In this document: positions 46,803 through 59,338 of the stretch, in pieces
How the letters are laid out: each line of letters begins with the position of its first letter
How positions within the stretch are numbered: position 1 is the stretch's first letter
Assembly (NCBI RefSeq): GCF_002901445.1
Contig: NZ_PPPD01000001.1
Location: 806,001-870,000, forward strand
Direction of reading: 5' to 3'
DNA length: 64,000 bases
From: Deinococcus koreensis
GTDB taxonomy: Bacteria > Deinococcota > Deinococci > Deinococcales > Deinococcaceae
Notes under the pieces: model-generated
Told to the model about the DNA's origin: nothing
Databases searched by the model: none
The model's input: the letters and a program-made list of their open reading frames with translations, nothing else
Made by a program: the position numbers and the translations under genes

Positions 46803-48113
46803 TCAGTCGCCGGTCGTGGGCAGGGACTCGCCGGGCTCGGCGTGGCGGGTGCTCTTGTCCCAGGTGCGCCGACCTGTGAAGTGGTGCCTGTAGGCCATGG
46901 GCAGGCTCAGGAACAGCGCGAAGCCGTAGACCGGCAGGCTGGCCAGTGTGAACAGCACGCGCGCGGGCGAGAGGCCGTTCTCACGCTGGTAGCGGGCCAC
47001 CCACTGCAGCTGCAGGCCGATGTTCAGTGCCGTGATGACCGCGCTGACCGTGGCGTCCAGCACCAGCCCCTGCGTGCCCATCAGCCAGCGCAGGGGCTGG
47101 GTCAGCAGCGAGAGCACGATCACGGCGTTCATCCACGGGCTGAGGATGAAATAGGTCAGGTCGAGCCGGGCCAGCCAGGGCACCCGGGAGGCCCACAGGC
47201 GCGGCAGGTAGGGCAGGCACTGCATGGTGCCCTGCGTCCAGCGGGCGCGCTGGCGCGAGAACAGGCGCAGATCCGGCAGGCCCTGCTGGGTCACGGCGCT
47301 CTCCAGAAAGGCCATGCGGTTCTCCGGGCGGGCCAGGCGCATCTCCAGGCCGCTGGCGAAATCCTCCGAGAGGCAGTCGGGCCAGGCCGGCACGCCGCGG
47401 GCGAGCTGGGACGCCAGATACGAGGCCCGCATGAACTGCCCGTTGCCGAACAGGCCCACCGAATGCCAGCGCTCCCGCAGCCGCTGCACGTGGCGGATGA
47501 TGAAGAACTCCAGATCCTGCTGCTGCTCCAGCATGCGGCCGACCAGGGTGCGGGGGCTCAGGCGGGTCACGCTGGGTCGGATCCGCACGCGGGCCTGCGC
47601 GCCCACCACGTGGCCGTCGGCCAGCGCGGCGCGCGCCTCCGCGAGCAGGCCCGGCGTGATCCGGCCGTCGGCGTCCACGACCACGAAGATCTCGCGGCTC
47701 AGGTCGGCCCCCGCCGCCTGCAGGGGCGTCAGGAGCTGCTGCACGGCCCAGTTCAGGGCCTGGCCCTTGCCCTCGCGGGCCTGCGGGGCCGTGCGGCTCA
47801 GCAGGCTCACCCGGGCGTCCTGCACCGCCAGCCGGGTCATGATGGCGGCGGTGGCGTCGTCGCTGGCGTCGTCGATGACCGCCACGCGCGCCTCGGGGGC
47901 CAGTTCGCGCAGGGTCAGCACCGTCGCCCCTATCACCCGCTCCTCGTTCAGCGCCGGGATCAGGAAGGTGAAGTGCAGGGTATCGTCCGGCCGCAGCTGG
48001 CGCCGGGGCGTGGGCAGTAGCGCCGACAGAAGCATCTGCAGGAAATACAGGCCCAGCATGACCAGTCCGGCAAGGTCGAGCAGGGTCAACAAGACTGTGA
48101 GTGCGTTCGTCAA
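46803..48113 (-). CDS. Processive GT2 glycosyltransferase (first of a pair)
   Basis: 436 residues. One N-terminal membrane helix (to about 30), then a GT-A domain with VIDDASDD near residue 80 and VVDADG near residue 147, SEDF near residue 245, QRARWTQG (QxxRW) near residue 290, and three or four C-terminal helices. This is the architecture of polysaccharide synthases like NagA/chitin/hyaluronan-type GT2. The likely start is TTG at 48113, preceded by GGGGTGA. The sugar is unknown. It is a paralogue of the gene at 48276. Confidence 0.9.
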   Translation of the reverse strand: MTNALTVLLTLLDLAGLVMLGLYFLQMLLSALLPTPRRQLRPDDTLHFTFLIPALNEERVIGATVLTLRELAPEARVAVIDDASDDATAAIMTRLAVQDARVSLLSRTAPQAREGKGQALNWAVQQLLTPLQAAGADLSREIFVVVDADGRITPGLLAEARAALADGHVVGAQARVRIRPSVTRLSPRTLVGRMLEQQQDLEFFIIRHVQRLRERWHSVGLFGNGQFMRASYLASQLARGVPAWPDCLSEDFASGLEMRLARPENRMAFLESAVTQQGLPDLRLFSRQRARWTQGTMQCLPYLPRLWASRVPWLARLDLTYFILSPWMNAVIVLSLLTQPLRWLMGTQGLVLDATVSAVITALNIGLQLQWVARYQRENGLSPARVLFTLASLPVYGFALFLSLPMAYRHHFTGRRTWDKSTRHAEPGESLPTTGD

Positions 48114-48275
48114 GGCTCACCCCGAGGGGCCCGGCACCGACCCTGCTGGTCAGGCGAAGCGGCCCGGGCGAGTGCTGGGAACTGTGCTCTCCAGGGTAAC
48201 GGTTTCAGGATGAGAGCGGCGGCGCCTGCCGCCATCGCGCCTCCAGGCACCCGCCTTGCCGGGCTCGGCCGTGGC

Positions 48276-49616
48276 TCAGTCTGAACTGAACTGCGCTTCG
48301 GCCGGGTGGGCCTCGCGCCTGTGCGGCTCAGCCGGAACGTGGTCGTGCGTCAGTTCGTCGTGGCGTTCACTCTTGTACCAGCCCCGCTGACCGCTGAAAT
48401 GCCGGATATAGGCCAGCGGCATGTTCAGCAGCAGCGCCGCCGAGTAGATCGGCAGGCTGACCAGGGTGTAGGGCACGGCCGACCACGGCAGCCCACGCTC
48501 GGCGCGGTAGCGCAGCGCCCAGTTCAGTTGCAGGGTCAGCGGCAGCAGGGTCAGCCCCAGTCCCGCCCAGCCGGGCAGCGCCAGGCCGTCCCAGCCCGTC
48601 AGGCGGCGCAGGAGCTGGCTGCCGATGCTCAGGATCAGGATCAGGTTGAGCCAGGGCGCCAGGATGAAGTAGCTGAAGTCCAGCCGGGTCAGCCCGTGCA
48701 TGGGGCGCTGCCACAGCCGCGGCAGGTAGCCCAGGCACTGCATGGTGCCCTGTGTCCAGCGTGCCCGCTGCCGGATGAACTGCCCCAGGTCGACCAGCCC
48801 CTGCTGCTGCACCTGGGCACTCAGGAAGGCGACGCGGTGGGAGGGATCGTGCAACCTCACCTCGACCGCGCTGGCGAAATCCTCCAGCAGCACGTCGGGC
48901 CAGGGCTCCACACCGCGCCTGAGCTGATCGGCGAGGTAGCTGGCGCGCATGCACTGGCCGTTGCCGGTCAGCGAGGCCGTGCCGCCCAGCAGGCGGTAGC
49001 GCTGGATGTGGCCGGTGATGAAGGCCTCGAGATCCTGCTGGAACAGCAGCATGCGGCCGGCCGCGCCCCGGGCACCCGCCGGGGCGCCGGTCTGGCGAAA
49101 GCGCATCCAGCCCTGCGCGGCCATGACCCGTGGATCGGCGAAGGCGCCGCGCACCTGTGGCGCAAAATCCGTGCCGATCCGGCCGTCGGCGTCCATGACC
49201 ACGAAGACGGTCTGTGACAGGTCGCGCCCCCGGAGATCAGGGCTGGCGAGCAGGGTGCCGACGGCCCAGTTCAGCGCCTTGCCCTTGTTCTCGCGCGCCT
49301 GGGGAAACTCGCGGCGCAGCAGCGTGACCAGTGGGTCGCGGGCGGCAAAGTCCCGCACGATCGAGGTCGTCCAGTCGTCGCTGGCGTCGTCGACGACCAC
49401 CACGCGCGCCTGCGGCACGGTGGCGCGCAGGTTCTGAACAGTCGCCCCGATGACCTGCTCCTCGTTCAGCGCCGGAATCAGGAACACGATGTCCACCCCG
49501 CTGCCCGCCTGTGGAGCCTTTGGGCGCGGCCGGGTGGCACTCAGCACTTGTTGAAGCACGTACGCGGCGAAGAGCAGCAGTCCAAGTACGTCGAGCACGG
49601 TCAGCACATTCGTCAA
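48276..49616 (-). CDS. Processive GT2 glycosyltransferase (second of a pair)
   Basis: About 446 residues. Same architecture as its neighbour: an N-terminal helix, VVDDASDD near residue 80, VMDADG near residue 155, LEDF near residue 250, QRARWTQG near residue 295, then C-terminal helices. The start TTG at 49616 is chosen because GGGGTGA followed by TTG-ACG-AA matches the paralogue's start region; longer in-frame starts exist at 49622 (GTG) and 49730. The two genes are tandem on one strand, 162 nt apart, and may act on the same exported polysaccharide. Confidence 0.88.
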   Translation of the reverse strand: MTNVLTVLDVLGLLLFAAYVLQQVLSATRPRPKAPQAGSGVDIVFLIPALNEEQVIGATVQNLRATVPQARVVVVDDASDDWTTSIVRDFAARDPLVTLLRREFPQARENKGKALNWAVGTLLASPDLRGRDLSQTVFVVMDADGRIGTDFAPQVRGAFADPRVMAAQGWMRFRQTGAPAGARGAAGRMLLFQQDLEAFITGHIQRYRLLGGTASLTGNGQCMRASYLADQLRRGVEPWPDVLLEDFASAVEVRLHDPSHRVAFLSAQVQQQGLVDLGQFIRQRARWTQGTMQCLGYLPRLWQRPMHGLTRLDFSYFILAPWLNLILILSIGSQLLRRLTGWDGLALPGWAGLGLTLLPLTLQLNWALRYRAERGLPWSAVPYTLVSLPIYSAALLLNMPLAYIRHFSGQRGWYKSERHDELTHDHVPAEPHRREAHPAEAQFSSD

Positions 49617-49884
49617 GTTCACCCCGGCAGGCCGGCTCCGGCTGCGCAATCTCGGTACTATGCCGGACAGGTCATGTGGTTGGCCAGGGACAGACGGCCT
49701 GGGGTCAGGCTGGTCTGGGTCTGGAGACAAGCGGGACTGAAGTGGAGCGGTGTCCCGTCTCCCCTGGTCTTTATACCCGAGCCGACCGCTTCATGCTGAA
49801 CGAATTGGGGGAGTGCTGTGGGGGGTGGGCGTGACGTCTGCGCCGGGCCAACCGCGCCGCACCTCGCCCCGTATGCTGTGCCCC

Positions 49885-51306
<1,422 letters not shown>

Positions 51307-51378
51307 GAGCGCTCGCCCCTGGCCAGAGAGCGAGGCTGATCCCGACCCCAGCGCCCTGCGCCGATCGACTGCCCATGA

Positions 51379-51415
51379 GAACGCCGCCGACCCTACAGGA
51401 TCGGCGGTCGCGTTC
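51379..51415. terminator. Hairpin between convergent gltX and fasciclin genes
   Basis: Stem GAACGC...GCCGACC paired with GGATCGGC...GCGTTC (about 14 pairs with small internal loops). It has no strong U-tract. Confidence 0.55.
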
Positions 51416-51428
51416 ATCCGGGCTGGGG

Positions 51429-51923
51429 TTACGGCGCGGGAGGCAGCAGCACCGTGTCGATCACGTGGATGACCCCGTTGCTGGCGGGCACATCCGTCTT
51501 CGTGACGGTCGAGTTGCCGTTCAGCGTGACCGTTCCCCCACTGACCGCGATGGTGACGTTCGCGCCGTTCACGGTTTTCGCGCTGGTGAGCTTGACCACA
51601 TCGGCGGCGAGCACCTTGCCGGGAACCACGTGGTACAGCAGGATCGCCGAGAGCTGCGCCTTGTTCTCGGGTTTGAGCAGGGATTCGAGTGTGGCCGCAG
51701 GCAGTTTGGCGAAGGCCGCGTTGGTCGGGGCGAACACGGTGTACGGCCCGGTGCCGTTCAGGGTCTCGGTGAGGCCAGCGGCCGCCAGCGCCGCCTTCAG
51801 CGTGCTGAAGTTGGCATCCGCCGCGACGACCCCTGCGATGGTCGGGGTGGTGTCCATCATGGAGCTACAGGAGGTCACGGTCATCAGAAGGGCTGGGCCT
51901 ACGATTAAAAACGTGCTTTTCAT
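51429..51923 (-). CDS. Fasciclin-domain lipoprotein
   Basis: 164 residues. Lipoprotein signal ending in lipobox VTSC (Cys21 region). A single FAS1 domain follows: [37 protein letters not shown] near residue 40 and [15 protein letters not shown], ending in [19 protein letters not shown]1 domains mediate adhesion or polymer binding. GGAGGAG sits 7 nt before the ATG. Confidence 0.94.
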   Translation of the reverse strand: MKSTFLIVGPALLMTVTSCSSMMDTTPTIAGVVAADANFSTLKAALAAAGLTETLNGTGPYTVFAPTNAAFAKLPAATLESLLKPENKAQLSAILLYHVVPGKVLAADVVKLTSAKTVNGANVTIAVSGGTVTLNGNSTVTKTDVPASNGVIHVIDTVLLPPAP

Positions 51924-52176
51924 GTTTACTCCTCCAAAACAGCGAATAGCCGAAGGCTTCCCTGAACTCCGCATCGGAGAGTCAGGAAACAGGCACACAA
52001 ATCATCACTTCGACGCCGATAGTGTAAGCAGAGGCAGGGTTGAGGACGTGTGGGCTCTCATACCATCCCGCCGACGCGGCCATTAGACCGCACCCGACAT
52101 CAGCACTGTTTCTGCTGTCTGGCATTAAGAGGATCGCGCGATTTTGACCTGGCCCAAAGCGGGGAACGACCGGGGT

Positions 52177-52653
52177 TCAGCGCTCGGGCCGCGCAGGAGG
52201 ATCGCCTGCCCCACGGATGAACTTCAGGAATCCAGCCGGGCCGGAGATCGTCAGGGTCTCGCCCTGGAGTTCGTAGCGGGTGGCCGAACCGAGCAGGAAC
52301 GTGAAGTCCTCCCGCAGGCTCAGCGCGTGATCCGGGCAGCGGTCGCTGGAGCCGGCGTCGATCCCCCGGATCACGATGCTCTGCCCCCGCACGCGCACGC
52401 TGGCCTTCAGGGGGCTGCAGCCGGTGGTGCCGGTCAGGGAGGGGCCGGTCAGACTGGGGCCGGAGAGCCGGAGGCTGGGCCGGGTCAGCCGCCGTCCCGG
52501 CGCGATGGACACGCCACCCAGCGACAGCGAGGTCAGTGTCCAGATGGTGTCGCCCAGGGCCAGGGCAGGCGGTGTCATGGCGGCTCCTCCGGGGCCGGCG
52601 GCTCCCGGCCCACCTCCGAAGGTCAGGGCCAGCAGGGCGAGCAGCGGCAGCAT
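52177..52653 (-). CDS. Secreted META-domain protein (HslJ-like)
   Basis: 158 residues with a short signal-like N-terminus (MLPLLALLALTFGGG). The META pattern is LGDTIWTLTSLSLGG, TGCSPLKASVRVRG, DRCPDHALSLREDFTFLL and YELQGETLTISGPAGFLKF. META proteins such as HslJ occur in the envelope and have been linked to stress or drug tolerance in some bacteria; the role here is unknown. Confidence 0.85.
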   Translation of the reverse strand: MLPLLALLALTFGGGPGAAGPGGAAMTPPALALGDTIWTLTSLSLGGVSIAPGRRLTRPSLRLSGPSLTGPSLTGTTGCSPLKASVRVRGQSIVIRGIDAGSSDRCPDHALSLREDFTFLLGSATRYELQGETLTISGPAGFLKFIRGAGDPPARPER

Positions 52654-52761
52654 GACCCATAGTGCGCCACTTCGGGCACGCCAGCGGTCCGGGCCGAGGG
52701 TGTACCCGCCCCCACGCGGCGCGTAGAATGCAGCCGAACGCTCGTTAGGAGGGCCTCACTG

Positions 52762-53184
52762 ATGGACGACCGCCGAATTCGGGTCTTGATCGCCAAACCG
52801 GGCATGGACGGCCACGACCGGGGCGCCAAGGTCGTGGCCCGCGCCCTGCGCGACGCGGGCATGGAAGTGATCTACACGGGGCTGCGCCAGACCGCCGAGA
52901 TGATCGTGAACGCCGCTGTGCAAGAAGACGTGGACGCCATCGGCCTGAGCGTGCTCTCGGGCGCCCACATGCACTATTTCCGCGAGGTCATGGCGCTGCT
53001 GAAAGAACGCGGCGCCGAGGACATCATCGTGTTCGGCGGCGGGATCATCCCGGATCAGGACCTGCCGAAATTGGAGGAGCTGGGCGTGGGCAAGGTCTTC
53101 ACGCCGGGCGCCAGCACCCAGGACGCCGCCGCCTACCTGCGGGACGCCGCGAGGCAGCGCTGGCAGGCCCAGGGCGAGGCGTGA
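52762..53184 (+). CDS. Stand-alone cobalamin-binding domain (methylmalonyl-CoA mutase small-subunit type)
   Basis: 140 residues, the size of a lone B12-binding Rossmann domain. The DxHxxG motif is [16 protein letters not shown] near residue 15, with later [11 protein letters not shown] and [10 protein letters not shown] as in mutase C-terminal domains. It should pair with a separate catalytic subunit encoded elsewhere. AGGAGG lies about 9 nt before the ATG and TAGAAT (52724-52729) is a -10 candidate. Confidence 0.92.
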   Translation: MDDRRIRVLIAKPGMDGHDRGAKVVARALRDAGMEVIYTGLRQTAEMIVNAAVQEDVDAIGLSVLSGAHMHYFREVMALLKERGAEDIIVFGGGIIPDQDLPKLEELGVGKVFTPGASTQDAAAYLRDAARQRWQAQGEA

Positions 53185-53208
53185 GCCGTCTGCCGTCCCT
53201 GATGACCC

Positions 53209-54385
<1,177 letters not shown>

Positions 54386-54405
<20 letters not shown>

Positions 54406-54847
54406 AGCGCCTCACGCGGGCGCGGTAGGCGGCGTACTCGGGAAACCGCCCCAGCAGCGCCGCTTCCTCGTGGTCGGCCTTGAAGTGGAACAGCACGCCC
54501 AGCGCGGCCGTCCAGCCCAGCGCCACACCGCTCCCCCGGTAGACACCCCAGCCCACGGCGGCGAGCAGCAGCGCTGCATAGATGGGGTGTCGCACGACGC
54601 TGTAGGCCCCGCCCGTGACCAGGTGCCCGCCTGGCAGGGGCTCCGGCAACGGCGTCAGGTTGCGGCCCCCGCGCAGGCCCAGCGCCCCTCCGGCGAGCAT
54701 CAGCGCCAGCCCGAGCACTGAACCTCGCCGGCCCGACCTCGCCCCGCTCAGGCCGATCAGAAAGAGCAGTAGAACCTGCCCGACCACGAACGCGCCGCCC
54801 CGCGCCATGAAAGCCGACACTGCACGGTCTTGCCCTGGACTGCGCAT
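54386..54847 (-). CDS. ICMT/PEMT-like membrane methyltransferase
   Basis: 153 residues, three or four membrane helices. The C-terminal pattern GGAYSVVRHPIYAALLLAAVGW then KADHEEAALLGRFPEYAAYRARVRRFIPGLY is the SAM-binding region of isoprenylcysteine carboxyl methyltransferase-like proteins. The bacterial substrate (lipid or small molecule) is unknown. Confidence 0.88.
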
Positions 54848-54895
54848 GCCTGGAGTGTACGCGCCGCTGGGTATTGGACGGTCTGTGTGGGAACG

Positions 54896-54924
54896 AAAAA
54901 ACCTCCGGGCGCTGTCGCCGGAGG
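54896..54924 (-). terminator. Terminator of the pst operon
   Basis: Stem CCTCCGG / CCGGAGG with an inner CG pairing, followed by TTTTTT on the minus strand, 36 nt after the pstB stop. Confidence 0.9.
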
Positions 54925-54960
54925 CTCCTCGTCCACATCCTGCCTGCTCAGCCTGCCTGC

Positions 54961-55719
54961 TCAGCCGAAGCGGCCGCTGATGTACGCCTCGGTGCGCTCG
55001 TCGCGCGGGGAGGTGAAGATCTGGTCGGTGACGCCGTGCTCGACCAAGTCGCCCACCAGGAAAAAGGAGGTGGTGTCGCTCACGCGCGCCGCCTGATGCA
55101 TGTTGTGGGTCACGATCACGATGGTGGCGATCTGCTTAAGCCCCTGCATCAGATCCTCGATACGGGCGGTGCTGGCGGGGTCGAGGGCACTGGTGGGCTC
55201 GTCCATCAGCAGGATCTCGGGCTCCACGGCCAGCGCGCGGGCGATACACAGCCGCTGCTGCTGCCCGCCGGACAGGCCGGTGGCCGGCGCCTTGAGGCGG
55301 TCTTTGACCTCGTCCCAGAGAGCGGCGCCCTTGAGGCTGCGCTCGGCGACCTCCATGAGCTGGTCGCGGTTGCGGACGCCCGCCAGCTTCAGGCCCGAGA
55401 CCACGTTCTCGAAGACGCTCATGGTGGGAAAGGGATTGGGCTTCTGGAAGACCATGCCCACCCGGCGGCGCATGCTCACCGGATCGACGCCGGGGTCGTA
55501 GATATCCTGGCCGTCCAGCAGGATCTTTCCGGTCACGCGGGCGCCGGGGGTCAGGTCGTGCATGCGGTTGATGGCGCGCAGGAAGGTGGTCTTGCCGCAG
55601 CCGGACGGGCCGATCAGGGCGTTCACGGTGCCGCGCTGCACGTCCAGATTCACGTTTTTCACGGCGTGGTTGGCGCTGTAGTAGATGTTCACGTCTTGCG
55701 CGCTGAGCAGGGGGGTCAT
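54961..55719 (-). CDS. pstB: Phosphate ABC transporter ATP-binding protein
   Basis: 252 residues. Walker [10 protein letters not shown] near residue 38, [16 protein letters not shown] near residue 88 (the PstB-specific Q-loop), [16 protein letters not shown] near residue 146 and [11 protein letters not shown]alker B. It energises high-affinity phosphate import with PstC and PstA. A dispersed hairpin repeat lies between it and pstA. Confidence 0.97.
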   Translation of the reverse strand: MTPLLSAQDVNIYYSANHAVKNVNLDVQRGTVNALIGPSGCGKTTFLRAINRMHDLTPGARVTGKILLDGQDIYDPGVDPVSMRRRVGMVFQKPNPFPTMSVFENVVSGLKLAGVRNRDQLMEVAERSLKGAALWDEVKDRLKAPATGLSGGQQQRLCIARALAVEPEILLMDEPTSALDPASTARIEDLMQGLKQIATIVIVTHNMHQAARVSDTTSFFLVGDLVEHGVTDQIFTSPRDERTEAYISGRFG

Positions 55720-55752
55720 GGAAGGGCGTCTCCTTGGATGCGGTGCAGCTGA

Positions 55753-55822
55753 GAGCTTTGAGCTATGGGCTATGAGCAACACAGGGACTGGTGGTGGCTC
55801 AGAGCCCACAGCTCAGAGCCCC
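55753..55822. repeat. Dispersed hairpin repeat, copy B
   Basis: AGCTATGGGCTATGAGC (55761-55777) pairs imperfectly with GCTCAGAGCCCACAGCT (55797-55813). The right arm plus GCTCAGAGC shares about 25 of 27 nt with copy A (23100-23126). It lies between pstA and pstB and may adjust pstB expression. Confidence 0.7.
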
Positions 55823-55828
55823 AGTCCC

Positions 55829-56692
55829 CTATCTGCGGCGGCTGAAGCGGCGGGCCAGCAGGCTGGTCACGAAGATCAGGCTGATCAGCAGCAGGGCGCC
55901 GGCCTTCGCCAGCCGCTGGTTCTCGTCGTAGGCGCTGGTGGCGCCCCGGTAGATTTCCAGGGGCAGGGCGCTCATGGGCTTACCGGGGTCGAGGTTCACG
56001 TTCGGGTTGCCGAAGGCGGTGAACAGCAGCGGCGCGGCCTCGCCCGCCACCCGCGCCAGCGCCAGCATGATCCCGGTGATGATGCCCCCGGCCGCCGCCG
56101 GCAGCACGATCCGCAGCGTGACCAGCCATTTGGGCAGCCCCAGCGCCAGCCCGGCCTCGCGCACCGTCTGGGGTACCAGTTTGAGCACTTCCTCGCTGGT
56201 TCGCACCACGATGGGAATCATCAGGAAGCCCAGTGCCAGCGCGCCCGCGAAGCCCGAGAAGCCGAACTGCAGCACGATCAGGCCGTAGGCGACCAGGCCC
56301 ATGACGATGGCCGGAATGCCGGCCAGCACGTCGCTGAGCATCCTGATACTGGGCATCAGCGGGTGGCGCGGGTACTCCGAGAGGAAGATGCCGCCCGAGA
56401 CCCCCACCAGCACGCCGATCACCGAGGCCATCAGCAGCATCTGCACCGAGCCGGTGATGGCGTTGAGCAGCCCGCCGCCAGTCTCGCCCTCTGGGGCCGG
56501 CACCTTGGTGAAGAAGTCGGCGTTCATGGCGCCCAGGCCCTCGCGCAGCAGGTAGATGAAGATCAGCACCAGCGGCGCCACCACGACCAGGGTCGCCACC
56601 AGGATCAGCGCCCCCATGATCAGGTTCTGGGCGCGGCGGGCCGGACTGAGCCGCGTGGGCGCGTTGGCGCGTGCAGGGGTGGCGGCGCTCAT
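55829..56692 (-). CDS. pstA: Phosphate ABC transporter permease PstA
   Basis: 287 residues, six membrane helices. The permease EAA-like loop is RTSEEVLKLVPQTVREAGLALGLPKW near residue 180; RVAGEAAPLLFTAFG is a PstA signature. It forms the channel with PstC. Its ATG shares one base with the pstC stop (TGATG); a GTG one codon upstream is possible. Confidence 0.95.
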   Translation of the reverse strand: MSAATPARANAPTRLSPARRAQNLIMGALILVATLVVVAPLVLIFIYLLREGLGAMNADFFTKVPAPEGETGGGLLNAITGSVQMLLMASVIGVLVGVSGGIFLSEYPRHPLMPSIRMLSDVLAGIPAIVMGLVAYGLIVLQFGFSGFAGALALGFLMIPIVVRTSEEVLKLVPQTVREAGLALGLPKWLVTLRIVLPAAAGGIITGIMLALARVAGEAAPLLFTAFGNPNVNLDPGKPMSALPLEIYRGATSAYDENQRLAKAGALLLISLIFVTSLLARRFSRRR

Positions 56693-57693
56693 CACAGGAT
56701 GCCCTTGGGCGTCAGGCGGGCGATGATCAGCCGGGCCACGTAGTTCACGGCCACGCTCAGGAAGAACAGGCTCAGGCCCAGCGTGACGACCGAGGAGCGG
56801 TGCAGCCGTTCCTGCGCGTCGCCGAACTGGTTGGCGATGACGGACGCCATGGTGCTGGCGCCGCCGAACAGGCTCTTGAGGAGTTCCTGGGAATCCCCGA
56901 TCACCATCGCCACGGCCAGGGTCTCACCCAGCGCGCGGCCCAGCGCCAGGATCACGCCGCCCATGATGCCGGCGCGGGCGTAGGGCAGGATGGCGCGCGA
57001 GATGACTTCCCATTTGGTGGCTCCCAGCGCATACATCGCCTCGCGCTGGTCGGCGGGCACCAGCCGGATCACGTCGCGGGCCACCGAGGCGGTGTAGGGC
57101 AGGATCATCACGGTCAGGATGATGATCGCCAGCGCCAGCCCGCGCCCGTCGAAGGTACTGGGCACGAAGAAGCACTGCAGCGTGGTCTGTCCCTGATCCC
57201 AGAGGTTCTTGCAGGCCGTGTAGGTCGCCACCTTGTCGGGCTGGGCGAAGAAGCCCTGCTCCCAGCGGCTCAGGATGGGCGCGATCACGAACAGCGCCCA
57301 CAGGCCGTACACCACGCTGGGCACGGCGGCCAGCAGCTCGATCAGGTAGCCGACCGGGTTTGCCAGCCACTTCGGGGCGTACTCAGCGACGAACAGTGCG
57401 CTGGCGATCGCCAGGGGCACGCTGATCACCAGCGCCGCCAGACTGGTCACCAGCGTGCCCGTGATCATCGACACCGCGCCGAAGGAGTTGTTCACCGGAT
57501 TCCACGTCCGCTCGGTGAAAAAGCGCCAGCCGAACTGCTGCAGGGCGGGCCACGACTCCTTGGCGAGCTGCCAGATGCTGGTCAGGAACACCAGCACGAT
57601 CACCGAGGCGAGCGCCAGGATCACCACCTCGAAGGTGCGGTCGCTGCGGCTGGACAGGCCACGGCGCGGGGCGGGTTTGGCAGGTTCACTCAT
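56692..57693 (-). CDS. pstC: Phosphate ABC transporter permease PstC
   Basis: 333 residues, six or seven membrane helices. PstC features: [28 protein letters not shown] near residue 52, [17 protein letters not shown] near residue 120, the EAA-type [23 protein letters not shown] near residue 220 and [16 protein letters not shown] long external loop near 140-170 contains two cysteines (TACKNLW and LQCFF). Confidence 0.95.
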   Translation of the reverse strand: MSEPAKPAPRRGLSSRSDRTFEVVILALASVIVLVFLTSIWQLAKESWPALQQFGWRFFTERTWNPVNNSFGAVSMITGTLVTSLAALVISVPLAIASALFVAEYAPKWLANPVGYLIELLAAVPSVVYGLWALFVIAPILSRWEQGFFAQPDKVATYTACKNLWDQGQTTLQCFFVPSTFDGRGLALAIIILTVMILPYTASVARDVIRLVPADQREAMYALGATKWEVISRAILPYARAGIMGGVILALGRALGETLAVAMVIGDSQELLKSLFGGASTMASVIANQFGDAQERLHRSSVVTLGLSLFFLSVAVNYVARLIIARLTPKGIL

Positions 57694-57829
57694 GGGGTCA
57701 TGACCTCGGCAGGCATCTGGCGCACAGTTCACTCTGGATTCGTCAGGGGGAAGTCAGCCCGGTGTCCGGCGCCCGCGGATCGCCGCGCTGCGCCGCCTCC
57801 AGCGCTCCAGTCCTCTTACACAGCAAACA

Positions 57830-57854
57830 GGCGGCCTCCACATGGAAGGCCGCC
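57830..57854 (-). terminator. Intercistronic hairpin between pstS and pstC
   Basis: Stem GGCGGCCTTCC / GGAGGCCGCC with a 4-nt loop, then TGTTTG on the minus strand, 20 nt after the pstS stop. It probably lets some transcripts continue, giving more PstS than permease. Confidence 0.65.
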
Positions 57855-57874
57855 CCACAGAGATCCAGTTCAGG

Positions 57875-58897
57875 TCAGATCTTCTTGCCGTCGAAGGTCA
57901 GCGAGTTGATCAGCGCTTTGGCCTTGCTGGACACGTTGTCGGGGAGTTTGGCGTAGTCCAGGGGCTCGTTGAACTGCTGGCCCGTGGTGACCATCCAGGT
58001 CAGCATCTTCTTCAGGGCCGCCGCCTGGGCCGCCGTGCGGTTGCCGTACTTCTGCTCCTTGTAGAAGATCAGGTAGGTGAAGCTGGCAATCGGGTAGGCG
58101 TCGGCGTTGGCCGAGTTGGTCAGCGAAACGCGGGTGTCGGCGGGAATCACGACGCCCCTGGCCGCCTGGGCAGCGGGGCCGTTGTCGGCCAGCACGAACT
58201 TGCCGGCGCGGTTCTGCACGGAGCCGAAGGGCAGCTTGTTCTGCTTGGCGTACACCAGTTCCACGTACCCGATCGCGCCGGGCGTGCTCTTGACCACACC
58301 GGCCACGCCGTCGTTGCCCCGGGCGCCGGTGCCGACCGGCCACTGCAGCGAGTTGCCCACGCCGACCTTGCTCTTCCACTCGGTGCTGACCTTGGACAGG
58401 TAGTCCGCGAACACGAAGGTCGTGCCCGAGCCGTCGGAGCGGCGGGCCACCGTGATGGGCAGCGGGGGGATGGTCACGCCGGGGTTCAGGGCGGCGATGG
58501 CCTTGTCGTTCCAGGTCTTGATCTTACCCAGGTAGATGTCGGCGAGCACCTTGCCGGTGAACTTCAGGGGCTCAGTCACGCCGGGCAGGTTGTAGGCGGG
58601 CACCACGGCGCCGATGGCGGTGGGGATATGCACCAGCGCGGCGGGCGCAGCCTTCATCGACTCGTCGCTCATGGGGTTGTCGGAGCCGGCGAAGTCCACG
58701 GTGCGCTCGGTGATCTGCTTCTGGCCGGCGCCGCTGCCGACCGACTGGTAGTTCACATCGACGCCGCTTTCCTTCTTGTACTCGGCGAACATCTTGGAGT
58801 ACAGCGGGAAGGGGAAGCTGGCGCCCGCGCCGGTCAGGCTCTGCGCGGAGGCGGAGGTTACGACAAGGGCCAGGCCCAGGAGGAAGGTCTTCTTCAT
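57875..58897 (-). CDS. pstS: Phosphate-binding protein PstS
   Basis: 340 residues with a signal peptide ([20 protein letters not shown]). Phosphate-binding loops: [16 protein letters not shown] near residue 21, [13 protein letters not shown] near residue 67 and [16 protein letters not shown] near residue 152. It captures phosphate outside the membrane for PstCAB. A candidate Pho box lies directly upstream. Confidence 0.97.
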   Translation of the reverse strand: MKKTFLLGLALVVTSASAQSLTGAGASFPFPLYSKMFAEYKKESGVDVNYQSVGSGAGQKQITERTVDFAGSDNPMSDESMKAAPAALVHIPTAIGAVVPAYNLPGVTEPLKFTGKVLADIYLGKIKTWNDKAIAALNPGVTIPPLPITVARRSDGSGTTFVFADYLSKVSTEWKSKVGVGNSLQWPVGTGARGNDGVAGVVKSTPGAIGYVELVYAKQNKLPFGSVQNRAGKFVLADNGPAAQAARGVVIPADTRVSLTNSANADAYPIASFTYLIFYKEQKYGNRTAAQAAALKKMLTWMVTTGQQFNEPLDYAKLPDNVSSKAKALINSLTFDGKKI

Positions 58898-58919
58898 ACG
58901 TCATAGCCTGCCGAAGGTT

Positions 58920-58956
58920 TGTCAGCGGGCGGTCAAGGCCTGTCATGGCGATGTCA
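58920..58956 (-). promoter_or_regulatory. Candidate Pho box (four direct repeats)
   Basis: On the plus strand TGTCA (58920), GGTCA (58931), TGTCA (58941) and TGTCA (58952) repeat at 11, 10 and 11 nt, about one helical turn. The coding strand reads TGACA/TGACC. Such direct repeats are bound by PhoB/PhoP-type response regulators before pst operons. Confidence 0.7.
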
Positions 58957-59084
58957 GGGCCGTGGCCTCCCAGCCCGGCTTCCCGAGCCGGGGGCGGGGC
59001 CTGAGGCCCCACATACCCCTCCGTCCGCTGGATTCGGGCGCATTCGTCAGCTCCGCTTCAGGGTCAGCTCACACCGGGCACATG

Positions 59085-59109
59085 AAACCCCCGCCGGCGA
59101 GGGCGGGGG
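59085..59109 (-). terminator. Terminator after tRNA-Ser
   Basis: Stem CCCCCGCC / GGCGGGGG with a short loop, then TTT on the minus strand, 43 nt after the tRNA. Confidence 0.75.
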
Positions 59110-59151
59110 CGTTCATTCATCTGACCGTCGTCAACGGTTCCGATATCGCTT

Positions 59152-59240
59152 GGCGGAACGGGAGAGATTCGAACTCTCGAACAGGTTGCCCCGTTACACA
59201 CTTTCCAGGCGTGCTCCTTCAACCACTCGGACACCGTTCC
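59152..59240 (-). tRNA. tRNA-Ser (anticodon GGA)
   Basis: Acceptor stem GGAACGG / CCGTTCC, discriminator G and encoded CCA. D-loop GAGTGGTTGAAGGA; anticodon loop CTGGAAA gives GGA, reading UCC and UCU. The long variable arm (AACGGGGCAACCTGTT) is typical of serine tRNAs, and the T-arm is GAGAGTTCGAATCTCTC. Confidence 0.97.
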
Positions 59241-59338
59241 AGCGCTGAGCAGATTAGCAAGGGGGGGGAGGAAAATCAAACCCGCGGCCAGGGGGGCGTG
59301 TCAGGGGACAGTCCGCGGAACTGCCCTAGAATCCGGGC

